From Anammoximicrobium sp032229885 (GTDB lineage: Bacteria; Planctomycetota; Planctomycetia; Pirellulales; Pirellulaceae): a stretch of DNA of 7,939 bases. Below, piece by piece: positions 1 to 5,255 of the stretch. The translations under genes were made by a program, and so were the position numbers. The notes beneath the pieces were generated by a model. That model searched no databases and was not told the DNA's origin. It was given only the letters and a program-made list of their open reading frames with translations. Each line of letters starts with the position of its first letter. Position 1 is the stretch's first letter. The stretch spans positions 1-7,939 of the forward strand of contig JAVYAJ010000258.1 in assembly GCA_032229885.1 (NCBI GenBank). Direction: 5' to 3'.

Positions 1-91
1 CGAAACTGGACAATCATCCCACGTCGCAGCAAATCAGCCAAGACCGCTTCTCGCTGTCGTAACGCCCGATATAATACCGACTTACATCAGA

Positions 92-119
92 TTGAAACCC
101 AAACGTGGCGCTGTACAAT
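92..119 (+). promoter_or_regulatory. Predicted sigma-70-type promoter of the structured RNA
   Basis: A -35 box TTGAAA (92-97, 5 of 6 consensus bases) and a -10 box TACAAT (114-119, 5 of 6) are separated by 16 bases. The predicted transcription start is about 126. No protein ORF follows on this strand, but the base of a long RNA fold begins at 127, so box position and fold agree. Using these consensus boxes in a planctomycete is an inference. Confidence 0.45.
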
Positions 120-125
120 TAGTAG

Positions 126-242
126 TCTCGTGGGCTGTCAATGTTAACTGTTTGGGGCAACCGCGATCGTCAGGCCGCTGGAACTCGGTGGTCTGGCGCG
201 TGCGATAACCCGAACCTTAATGATTGGACAACGCACCACGAG
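126..242 (+). ncRNA. Candidate structured RNA with a rod-like fold
   Basis: Read as + strand RNA, this stretch folds into one long interrupted hairpin. CUCGUGG (127-133) pairs with CCACGAG (236-242). Short helices join 134-142 to 223-234, 143-147 to 217-221 and 150-156 to 209-215. An upper arm joins 162-165 to 201-204, and 12 continuous pairs join 168-179 to 187-198, closed by the loop GGAACUC (180-186). About seven pairs are G.U (for example 153.212, 165.201, 170.196, 174.192, 177.189); on the other strand they would be A.C mismatches, which favours + strand transcription. No ORF fits the stretch and a promoter sits just upstream. I saw no signature of SRP RNA, RNase P RNA or tmRNA. The fold was done by hand without an energy calculation. 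The true 3' end is unknown and could lie well beyond 242. Confidence 0.4.
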
Positions 243-640
243 CTGCGCCGCTGATCCGCTGCTTTTTGGCGCCGTGCGACGAGCCTCGTGGACGGGCCAA
301 CCAGTGGGTTGGCGAGCTCGGCGCGGTGTGCCAGAGAGGAGCCGAAACCGACTCGGCACGGAAACGTGCAGCAGCGCATGGCGAGAAAATCCGGAACGGA
401 AACCGGCGATGCTCGCCACACGGCTTTGGAGCGAGGCGTTTGAAGAAGAGACTTCCGTCCGCCTCGGCAGTCGAACGTGCGCTGCCCACCCGGCCATCAT
501 CGTCCATGCACCGTCGGCATCGTTGGCCGATGAAGCGGCCGGTTGAAAGGGCTGAGAGCCGCAGGCGTGCGGCGCGGCGAGGCCTGTGGGATCGAGCTAA
601 AACGCAGCCTACGACGGATGATGCGGCATCACTTGCCGAG
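243..640 (+). other. Non-coding stretch with a series of hairpins
   Basis: I see no credible gene here; the open frames on both strands lack any recognisable domain. Short perfect inverted repeats follow one another: 245-249/268-272; 296-302/307-313 (7 bp, 4-base loop); 341-345/353-357; 356-360/365-369 (5 bp closed by a GAAA tetraloop on the + strand); 379-385/412-418 (7 bp, enclosing CCGG 391-394/403-406); 432-438/460-466 (7 bp, enclosing 442-445/452-455); 525-529/536-540; 558-563/568-573 (6 bp, 4-base loop); 619-623/627-631. The sequence ACGGAAAC occurs twice (358-365 and 396-403). This may be the body of a larger structured RNA starting at 126, or a long 3' untranslated region of the lipoprotein gene. 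Some of these stems are expected by chance in GC-rich DNA. Confidence 0.3.
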
Positions 641-680
641 ACCTTCGAGGGAAGGTGGAGCATCCTCGCTCCACCGTCCC
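641..680 (-). terminator. Strong hairpin downstream of the lipoprotein gene
   Basis: An 8-bp perfect stem (654-661/668-675) with a 6-base loop is extended by one A.G mismatch and 4 more pairs (649-652/677-680). It begins 32 bases past the lipoprotein stop codon on the minus strand, where a transcript end or stabiliser is expected. Neither strand has a T-run after it, so it is not a classical intrinsic terminator. A second 6-bp hairpin (641-646/651-656, loop GAGG) shares bases 651-656 with the large stem, so the two exclude each other. The hairpin could equally be the 3' end of the + strand structured RNA. Confidence 0.4.
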
Positions 681-711
681 GGGTCGAACATCACTCAGAA
701 CAACAAGCTTG

Positions 712-1002
712 TTATTCCTGCGGGGCTGCCGGGGCTGCCGGAGCTTCTGGCGCCGGCGCTTCCGTAGCGGGGGCTTCCGCCGCCGGCGCTTCCGTGGCGG
801 GCGCTTCCGCCGCTGGGGCTTCCGTGGCGGGCGCTTCCGCCGCCGGCGCTTCCGCTTCCGGTGTCTCGGTGGCGGGGGTCGTTACATCGCTTTCCGGGCC
901 CGGCGCAGGTGCTGCTCCGCCCGACTTCGCACCGGGTTCGCCACAGCCCACGGCAAAGACGCTGAAGGCCAAAGCCACCAACAACAGACTGAGAGTCCTC
1001 AT
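712..1002 (-). CDS. Small repeat-bearing lipoprotein
   Basis: This encodes a 96-residue exported lipoprotein of unknown function. Residues 1-19 form a signal peptide with one Arg and a hydrophobic core, ending in the lipobox AVG-Cys20; Gly at +2 gives no inner-membrane retention signal. After the lipidated Cys comes a Gly/Ala/Pro linker (21-45). Residues 49-88 consist of EAPAAEAPAT-type decapeptide repeats ending in PQE, a disordered acidic stalk without a folded domain. The start at 1002 is chosen over an ATG at 1023 because the purine-rich GGGAAAGGG (1010-1018) lies at Shine-Dalgarno distance and the signal peptide then begins properly. The gene is transcribed divergently from the ECF sigma gene. 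Its leader contains an attenuator-like structure. Similar short Ala/Pro/Glu-rich lipoproteins are common in planctomycetes, so family membership says little about function. Confidence 0.75.
   Translation of the reverse strand: MRTLSLLLVALAFSVFAVGCGEPGAKSGGAAPAPGPESDVTTPATETPEAEAPAAEAPATEAPAAEAPATEAPAAEAPATEAPAPEAPAAPAAPQE
751..855 (-). repeat. 30-base tandem repeat in the lipoprotein gene
   Basis: About 3.5 copies of a 30-base unit (751-780, 781-810, 811-840 and part of a fourth) differ at only a few positions. They encode the alternating EAPAA/EAPAT pentapeptides. The period is a multiple of three, so gain or loss of units would change stalk length without shifting the frame. Confidence 0.85.
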
Positions 1003-1020
1003 CGAATCACCCTTTCCCAA

Positions 1021-1058
1021 CAAAAACGAAAAACTTGCCCTTGGGCAAACCGATGCCC
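1021..1058 (-). promoter_or_regulatory. Attenuator-like leader of the lipoprotein gene
   Basis: On the minus strand, in transcription order, are GGGCA (1058-1054), TGCCC (1047-1043) and GGGCA (1040-1036). The middle segment can pair with either neighbour. Pairing with the third gives TTGCC-CAAG-GGCAA, followed at once by G, five T, CG and five T (1034-1021), which is the form of an intrinsic terminator. Pairing with the first would block it. The T-run ends 18 bases before the ATG, leaving little room for a promoter after it, so transcripts of the gene probably cross it. No ligand or leader peptide was recognised. It may simply insulate the gene from upstream transcription. Confidence 0.45.
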
Positions 1059-1086
1059 GTGGCGTGTGTCTTGTGCCTGTATAGAT

Positions 1087-1107
1087 CCGCCGCGCGGCGG
1101 TTTTATT
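1087..1107 (+). terminator. Intrinsic terminator on the + strand
   Basis: A perfect 14-base palindrome (1087-1100: CCGCC, loop GCGC, GGCGG) is followed directly by TTTTATT (1101-1107). It acts in the + direction, but the nearest gene on its left is on the minus strand. It could end a + strand RNA that began near 126, or protect the sigma gene from read-through. In the minus direction no T-run follows. Confidence 0.55.
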
Positions 1108-1151
1108 CCCGCGTCGAGCAAAAAAAGATGGACAATTTCGGTTCCCCCGGT

Positions 1152-1201
1152 GAAATCCGGAAGAAATCGGGAATAATAGTGGCTCTTCAAGGATCTATAA
1201 C
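1152..1201 (+). promoter_or_regulatory. Direct repeat and weak -10 before the sigma gene
   Basis: Two 11-base copies, GAAATCCGGAA (1152-1162) and GAAATCGGGAA (1163-1173), differ by one base and lie one helical turn apart, as tandem binding sites often do. A TATAAC box (1196-1201) would place transcription start near 1208, only a few bases before the sigma start codon. No -35 box fits it. Whether the repeat is an activator site or part of an ECF-type promoter cannot be decided from sequence alone. Confidence 0.3.
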
Positions 1202-1213
1202 GCGGACAGATTG

Positions 1214-1786
1214 ATGATGCTCGACAGACTCGCGGCGGACAACGATGGCACGGACGCCGCGGCAGGATCATCGCCTGTAGACATTCGGACGCTGGTCACA
1301 GACCATCATCGCGAGGTGTTTCGCTACGCATATCGGCTTGTAGGGCGCCAGGACGATGCCGAGGATCTGACACAGCAGACATTTATGCTCGCGCAACAGC
1401 GGTTGAGCCAACTTCGCCATCCCGACCGTGCGCGCGGTTGGCTGTTCGCGATTCTCCGCAATTGTTATCGGAAAGCCGTCAGCAGGCCCATGCCGCTAGC
1501 GGCCACCGGACTAGCGCTGGACGTCGACAGTATCCCGGACACCGTTGCCGGGCAGACATTCGATCAAGAAACGTTGCAAGCGGCGTTGGATGCGTTGTCC
1601 GACGAGTTCAAGCTGGTGGTCGTCATGTTCTATTTCGAGCAGCGCTCGTACAAGGAGATCGCCGAGCAACTGCAAATACCGATCGGAACGGTAATGAGCC
1701 GGCTGACGCGAGCCAAAAGCCGCTTGCGAGCCTGTTTGTTGAACCCATCAGGCCATTCACAGGGACGGCGAGGGACTGCACCATGA
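1214..1786 (+). CDS. ECF-family RNA polymerase sigma factor
   Basis: This protein of about 190 residues has the two-domain plan of extracytoplasmic-function sigma factors. The sigma-2 region spans roughly residues 26-90, with the acidic DAEDLTQQTF core-binding stretch near 48-57 and the region 2.4 recognition helix around RGWLFAILRNCYRK. A short acidic linker (about 100-118) leads to the sigma-4 region (about 120-175) with helix-turn-helix SYKEIAEQLQIPIGTVMSRL, which reads the -35 element. Start codons TTG 1211, ATG 1214 and ATG 1217 are in frame. ATG 1214 is chosen, with GGA at 1204-1206 as a weak ribosome site. Its stop codon overlaps the start of the next gene (ATGA, 1783-1786), so the two are translationally coupled, as sigma/anti-sigma pairs usually are. 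The target regulon and ECF subgroup cannot be told from sequence. Confidence 0.93.
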   Translation: MMLDRLAADNDGTDAAAGSSPVDIRTLVTDHHREVFRYAYRLVGRQDDAEDLTQQTFMLAQQRLSQLRHPDRARGWLFAILRNCYRKAVSRPMPLAATGLALDVDSIPDTVAGQTFDQETLQAALDALSDEFKLVVVMFYFEQRSYKEIAEQLQIPIGTVMSRLTRAKSRLRACLLNPSGHSQGRRGTAP

Positions 1787-2658
1787 GTGAGCGAAGACAC
1801 TTCGAGGCAATCGACGCTTGTCGTCCCAACAGCGACGACCTGCGGCAGCCGGAAATGGCCGATTTGGCCGAGGCGCTTCAGGTTGATCCCCGGCTCGGCT
1901 CGAACTACCAACGCAGTCAGGAGTTTGATGCGATCGTCGTCCGGATGATGCCGGATCTGCCCGTCCCCGACGGCTTGGAAGAACGCTTGCTGTTGGCCCT
2001 CACGACGTCCCAGGACGCAGATCGCGAGAGTCGCGAGGCAGGCGAGTGGTTCGACGACAACTGCCGTACGAAAGGGCAGGCCGTGCAGCCGCGGGCGGCG
2101 CGCGAGCACGTTCCGGCGACCGCGCGAGACGGCGTTGGGCGGCGACCGCGCGGGCGGCGTTGGGCGTGGACGCTCGCCGCCGCGAGCCTTGTCGCCGCAG
2201 GCGCCGTGGCCGCTGTTCTGGTTCTCGCACCCTCGTTCACCGCGATTGAACCGCGGGCGGACGAGCAACTGCCCCGCGAGATTTTGGCGTGGGTAGACGC
2301 GGTCGTGAGAGAGGGCTGGAACACGGACTTCGAGGCGGAGCGAGTACGGCGTCGCCCGTTGGACCTCGCGGTCCGCGCGACGCCGCGGCGTTGGTGTTCG
2401 ATCCGTACGCGATACGATCCGCAAACCGCGGTCTACGATGTCTCGTCGCGAGACGCGGATTTCGCACTCGCATTCTGTATGGATGCACCGGTCCGTACGT
2501 CGCTGCTGCCCGAAATTCCGCCGTGGAATCCCCAGCCGGCCACCGGCGGTCTGACCGTGGGCGTCTGGCGTCGAGGGAATCTGGTCTACGTGCTGGCTTG
2601 CCGCGGTGGAACACGCCGCTATCGTGAACTAATCGAAGGAACGTCGCTGATCGGCTAG
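1783..2658 (+). CDS. Probable anti-sigma factor, single-pass membrane protein
   Basis: This 291-residue protein probably binds and holds the upstream sigma factor at the membrane. Residues 1-75 are an acidic helical segment with MADLAEALQVDPRL and a PVPDGLEERLLLAL stretch, a pattern I associate with planctomycete anti-sigma proteins. Residues 76-127 form a basic linker. Residues 129-150 are one hydrophobic helix (LAAASLVAAGAVAAVLVLA) flanked by RRPRGRR on the inside. Residues 151-291 would lie outside the cytoplasm and include a Trp-rich end with GNLVYVLACRGG. The zinc-binding His-x3-Cys-x2-Cys motif of ZAS-type anti-sigma factors is absent. The start is fixed by the ATGA overlap with the sigma gene, although the frame stays open upstream to 1438. 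The function is inferred from position, topology and the N-terminal pattern. The outer domain is unrecognised and may be the sensor. Confidence 0.7.
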   Translation: MSERRHFEAIDACRPNSDDLRQPEMADLAEALQVDPRLGSNYQRSQEFDAIVVRMMPDLPVPDGLEERLLLALTTSQDADRESREAGEWFDDNCRTKGQAVQPRAAREHVPATARDGVGRRPRGRRWAWTLAAASLVAAGAVAAVLVLAPSFTAIEPRADEQLPREILAWVDAVVREGWNTDFEAERVRRRPLDLAVRATPRRWCSIRTRYDPQTAVYDVSSRDADFALAFCMDAPVRTSLLPEIPPWNPQPATGGLTVGVWRRGNLVYVLACRGGTRRYRELIEGTSLIG

Positions 2659-2679
2659 ATTTCGCCCGCTTATTTTCCC

Positions 2680-2728
2680 TAGCCGCAATAGCTTGACGAT
2701 CGCGCCAGCAATTGAGGAAATGCGGCTA
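2680..2728. repeat. 8-base inverted repeat in the intergenic gap
   Basis: TAGCCGCA (2680-2687) and TGCGGCTA (2721-2728) are perfect inverted copies 33 bases apart, about 20 bases after the anti-sigma stop. Between them is TTGACG (2693-2698), which resembles a -35 box, but the -10 position at 17-base spacing reads GGAAAT and is poor. The arms could form an mRNA hairpin at the end of the sigma operon or flank a promoter for the next gene. No T-run is present. Confidence 0.3.
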
Positions 2729-2812
2729 ATCTTGAGTAGGATCGCGAACCGAATCCAGATCTTGCCGGGTACTCTCACTCGTCATGATCCTCCCAACGTC
2801 GCCGGATAGTCT

Positions 2813-3850
2813 ATGATCGGTTCAACCTGGAATGGCTTGTTCCTCGCGGTGGCGGTCGGCGCTGGCATGCTTGCACAGCAAGCCGTGCTGACGCTACCGG
2901 CGGGCAGCGAAGAAAAGCAGCTTGGCTCGGCCGCCGACCTGCGGGTGTTTTGCTCGGCGGAGGATTACTATCTGGCCGGGCGATTTTCGGCGTCAGCCGC
3001 CGGTGCGGATTCCGCGGCCCCGAACTCGGCAACGCTCGCGGCTGCACAGGACGAGTCGGTGTTGGCGGCGAGCAGCGATCGTCCGTCGGATGAGCAAATT
3101 GTGCGGGCGCCGACGACGCCCGAGTCCATAACCGGCGCGTCGAGGCTGGCGTCAGGCGAGTCCGGATCGCGACCGGAAACGGCCGACGCGGCCGAAATGC
3201 AAGCTATCGCCGAGACGACGTCCGCGGCCGATTTATCGTCGGGCGAGCTACGCGCGGAGTTGGCGAGCGTGGCATCGCCGCCGGCCGAAGACGTCGAGCC
3301 TGGCCGGTCGCCCGAGCTCGCGCCCACCGAATCGCCTATCGCCGAATCGCCCGTCGCCGAATCGCCCGCGCCCGAGCTGGTGGCCGACCGGCGCGCTGCT
3401 GGCGGCTTGTCGTCCGAATCGGTGATTCCCGAACCGCCTGTGCCGGCGCTGGATGCGATCGACAGCGTCGAGACCTTGCCGCTTCCAGCGCCGGCTGGCC
3501 AAACGACCGCTGCCGACGGCGACGGCCAAGCCGACGATGCGCAGTCCGAGTCCGGCGGGCCGCGGGCGCCCGTTCGCGCCCCGGCGCCGACGAAAATTTC
3601 AGGCTTGAGCTCCGCCATGCATTACGCCCCGGGAACGGGCTGGACCGGACGTTCGACGGATTCAGCCGACCTGGTTCGCGAGCGAGCGGTCGCCCGAGGC
3701 GAACAGCTCCGCCAGCGAATCGAAACGCGCAAATGGCTGGGGATTACGCCGCTTCGTCCGGCCGTCGATGGCAATCCTAACACGACGGGCGCAGAGCCTC
3801 GGCAGATCATCGTGGTCGTTCCCAAACCGGCCTCTCGGCCTCAACACTGA
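2813..3850 (+). CDS. Exported low-complexity protein, unknown function
   Basis: This protein of 345 residues matches no family I recognise. Residues 8-29 are hydrophobic (LFLAVAVGAGMLAQQAVLTL) and act as a signal peptide or membrane anchor, although no basic residue precedes them. Residues 40-57 include RVFCSAEDYYLAGRF, the only Cys. About 58-258 is low-complexity, rich in Ala, Ser, Glu and Pro, with pentapeptide repeats ESPIA/ESPVA/ESPAP at 173-187. The last 87 residues are more ordered, with YAPGTGWTGR, a basic helix and KWLGITPLRP near 308-317, probably the only folded part. An in-frame TAG at 2807-2809 makes ATG 2813 the first possible ATG start; GGAT (2804-2807) is a weak ribosome site. 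The stop lies 13 bases before the NagA-like gene, suggesting co-transcription. An exported, largely disordered envelope protein is likely. Confidence 0.75.
   Translation: MIGSTWNGLFLAVAVGAGMLAQQAVLTLPAGSEEKQLGSAADLRVFCSAEDYYLAGRFSASAAGADSAAPNSATLAAAQDESVLAASSDRPSDEQIVRAPTTPESITGASRLASGESGSRPETADAAEMQAIAETTSAADLSSGELRAELASVASPPAEDVEPGRSPELAPTESPIAESPVAESPAPELVADRRAAGGLSSESVIPEPPVPALDAIDSVETLPLPAPAGQTTAADGDGQADDAQSESGGPRAPVRAPAPTKISGLSSAMHYAPGTGWTGRSTDSADLVRERAVARGEQLRQRIETRKWLGITPLRPAVDGNPNTTGAEPRQIIVVVPKPASRPQH
3329..3373 (+). repeat. 15-base tandem repeat, three copies
   Basis: Units at 3329-3343, 3344-3358 and 3359-3373 each begin GAATCGCC and encode ESPIA, ESPVA and ESPAP. They lie in the disordered part of the exported protein, where in-frame unit changes should be tolerated. 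Confidence 0.7.
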
Positions 3851-3863
3851 GCGGATGACGTGC

Positions 3864-5114
3864 ATGGCTCATAAGAGACTCGTAGGGCGTCGATACGACA
3901 CGCGCGAGGCCATCGCGATCCTCCTGGATGACGATGGTCGAATCTCCGGCTGGGAGCGCGATCCGCGGACCGGTCCGGATCCGTTGCCCTGGGTCGCGCC
4001 CGGTTTGATCGATCTCCAGGTGAATGGTTTTGGTGGTCGAGCGTTCAATGATGCATCCTTGACCGTCGACGACGTCCGGATTGTCAGTCTGGGGTTGGAC
4101 CAGTTTGGCGTCACCGGTTACTGTCCGACTGCGACCACGGACAGTTTCGACGCGTTGTCTCGAACGATGTCGGTCATCGCCCGGGCCTGCGAACAGGATC
4201 CGGACGTAGCTTGTCGTGTCCGTGGGATCCATTTAGAAGGTCCCTATATTTCGCCGGAGGACGGCCCGCGAGGCGCCCATCCTCGACGCGAGGTCCGCCC
4301 GCCGAACGCGGACGAGTTTCTGCGGCTCCAGGACGCGGCCGCAGGGCGCATCCGCATTTTGACATTGTCTCCCGAGTACCCGGACGCGCCTGCATTCATT
4401 TCTCGGATCGTCGGCACGGGTGTCCGCGTCGCGATTGGCCATACCAACGCGACTTCGGACCAGATTCATGCGGCGGCGGACGCCGGGGCGAGCCTCAGCA
4501 CGCATCTGGGAAACGGCAGCCATGCGCAAATTCGACGGCATCCCAACTATATCTGGGACCAATTGGCGGACGACCGGCTGACCGCCAGCCTGATTGTCGA
4601 CGGGCATCACTTGCCCGCCGCGGTCGTTAAATGCCTGGTCCGCGCCAAGACCGCGGCGCGGTGCATCTTGGTCAGCGACGTTGTCTCGCTCGCCGGCCTG
4701 CCGCCCGGCCGTTACGACCTGCCCAGCTTGGGAACGGTCGATCTGCTGGCCGACGGGCGAACCTCGCTGGCCGCACAGCCGCAACTGTTGGCGGGCGCTG
4801 CGCTGCCGATCACGGTCGGCATTGCCAATATGCTGCGATTCTCGGACGAGCCATTGAGTTCGGCGATCGAGATGGCCAGTCTTCGCCCGTCCGCCATTGT
4901 GGATCGCCCGCGGCCTTGGCTGCAGATCGGACAACCGGCCGACCTGGTCTTGTTCCACCTGTCTGAGGATCTGTCGAGCGCAGGCGGCGCATCTGCGGCC
5001 GGCAGCCTATCCATCGTCGCCACCATCAACGCCGGGCGGCTGGTCTTTGGCAAAGTTCCGGCAACCTCGTCCGCGGACGGCCTACCGTCTCGGCCCGAGT
5101 CAGAGGTGGGATGA
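3864..5114 (+). CDS. nagA: N-acetylglucosamine-6-phosphate deacetylase-like amidohydrolase
   Basis: This 416-residue metal-dependent amidohydrolase is of the NagA type, which removes acetate from GlcNAc-6-phosphate to give glucosamine-6-phosphate in cytoplasmic amino-sugar recycling. Visible landmarks are PGLIDLQVNGFGG (47-59), where NagA replaces the usual HxH by Q and N; HLEGP with metal ligand Glu125; GHTNA with His193; THLGN with His214; DGHHL with His249; SDVVSLAG with catalytic Asp272; and LLAGAALP (308-315). The residues after His214 read GNGSHA instead of the YNAM of E. coli NagA, so substrate contacts may differ and the exact sugar is uncertain. ATG 3864 is preferred over ATG 3855 because GAGCGGATGA lies at ribosome-site distance and the N-terminus then starts just before the first strand. 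The frame is open back to 3768 inside the preceding gene. No nagB or transporter is in the window. Confidence 0.85.
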   Translation: MAHKRLVGRRYDTREAIAILLDDDGRISGWERDPRTGPDPLPWVAPGLIDLQVNGFGGRAFNDASLTVDDVRIVSLGLDQFGVTGYCPTATTDSFDALSRTMSVIARACEQDPDVACRVRGIHLEGPYISPEDGPRGAHPRREVRPPNADEFLRLQDAAAGRIRILTLSPEYPDAPAFISRIVGTGVRVAIGHTNATSDQIHAAADAGASLSTHLGNGSHAQIRRHPNYIWDQLADDRLTASLIVDGHHLPAAVVKCLVRAKTAARCILVSDVVSLAGLPPGRYDLPSLGTVDLLADGRTSLAAQPQLLAGAALPITVGIANMLRFSDEPLSSAIEMASLRPSAIVDRPRPWLQIGQPADLVLFHLSEDLSSAGGASAAGSLSIVATINAGRLVFGKVPATSSADGLPSRPESEVG

Positions 5115-5156
5115 CGGCGCGCGTCTCCCGCCGATTCACCGCCCAGATTCGTCCAC

Positions 5157-5192
5157 GCGCCGCCCGGATTGCGCCGCCCGGATTGCGCCGCC
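5157..5192. repeat. 14-base tandem repeat, about 2.6 copies
   Basis: A 14-base unit containing CGCCCGGATTG recurs without mismatch from 5157 to 5192, about 45 bases after the NagA-like stop codon. It lies in non-coding DNA and looks like a slippage product; no function is evident. Confidence 0.7.
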
Positions 5193-5227
5193 AGCGTCGT
5201 TTATACATCATCGAGAGCGATCATGTG

Positions 5228-5255
5228 GGCCGAGTGTCGGCCAGTCATACTTTTT
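5228..5255 (+). terminator. Possible terminator after the NagA-like gene
   Basis: A perfect 6-bp stem GGCCGA/TCGGCC (5228-5233/5237-5242) with a 3-base loop is followed, after 8 bases, by five T (5251-5255). The gap before the T-run is longer than in a typical intrinsic terminator, so efficiency is doubtful. It lies 113 bases after the stop codon and before the nusA promoter, where a transcript end is expected. Confidence 0.4.

Noticed and set aside
70..75. Perfect TATAAT on the + strand
   Set aside because: No acceptable -35 box at 16-18 bases upstream (CTTCTC at best). The TTGAAA/TACAAT pair at 92-119 is a better promoter.
1..85. Possible 5' end of a minus-strand gene leaving the left edge
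   Set aside because: The frame reads plausibly (RQREAVLADLLRRGMIVQF) after a TGA, but no good start codon with a ribosome site is seen: only ATG at 17-15 and internal TTG codons. A TTGACA at 141-136 on that strand has a poor -10. Too short to support.
126..242. SRP RNA, RNase P RNA or tmRNA
   Set aside because: The SRP apical motif (GGAAG loop with AGCAG), the RNase P GAGGAAAGTCC block and tmRNA tRNA-like ends were looked for and not found.
217..663. Minus-strand open frame of 148 codons in the left non-coding region
   Set aside because: No recognisable domain, no ribosome site, and an amino-acid composition typical of untranslated GC-rich DNA.
224..1084. Long + strand open frame (286 codons)
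   Set aside because: Its second half is antisense to the lipoprotein gene, whose signal peptide, lipobox and ribosome site are clear. The frame encodes only Ala/Gly/Ser low complexity there and Arg-rich sequence before it. It ends just before the terminator at 1087, which is noteworthy but not evidence of coding.
2968..3618. Minus-strand open frame of 216 codons
   Set aside because: Mirror of the low-complexity part of the exported protein; Ser/Ala/Gly-rich without a domain.
4233..4958. Minus-strand open frame of 241 codons
   Set aside because: Complement of the NagA-like gene, whose family motifs fix the real strand.
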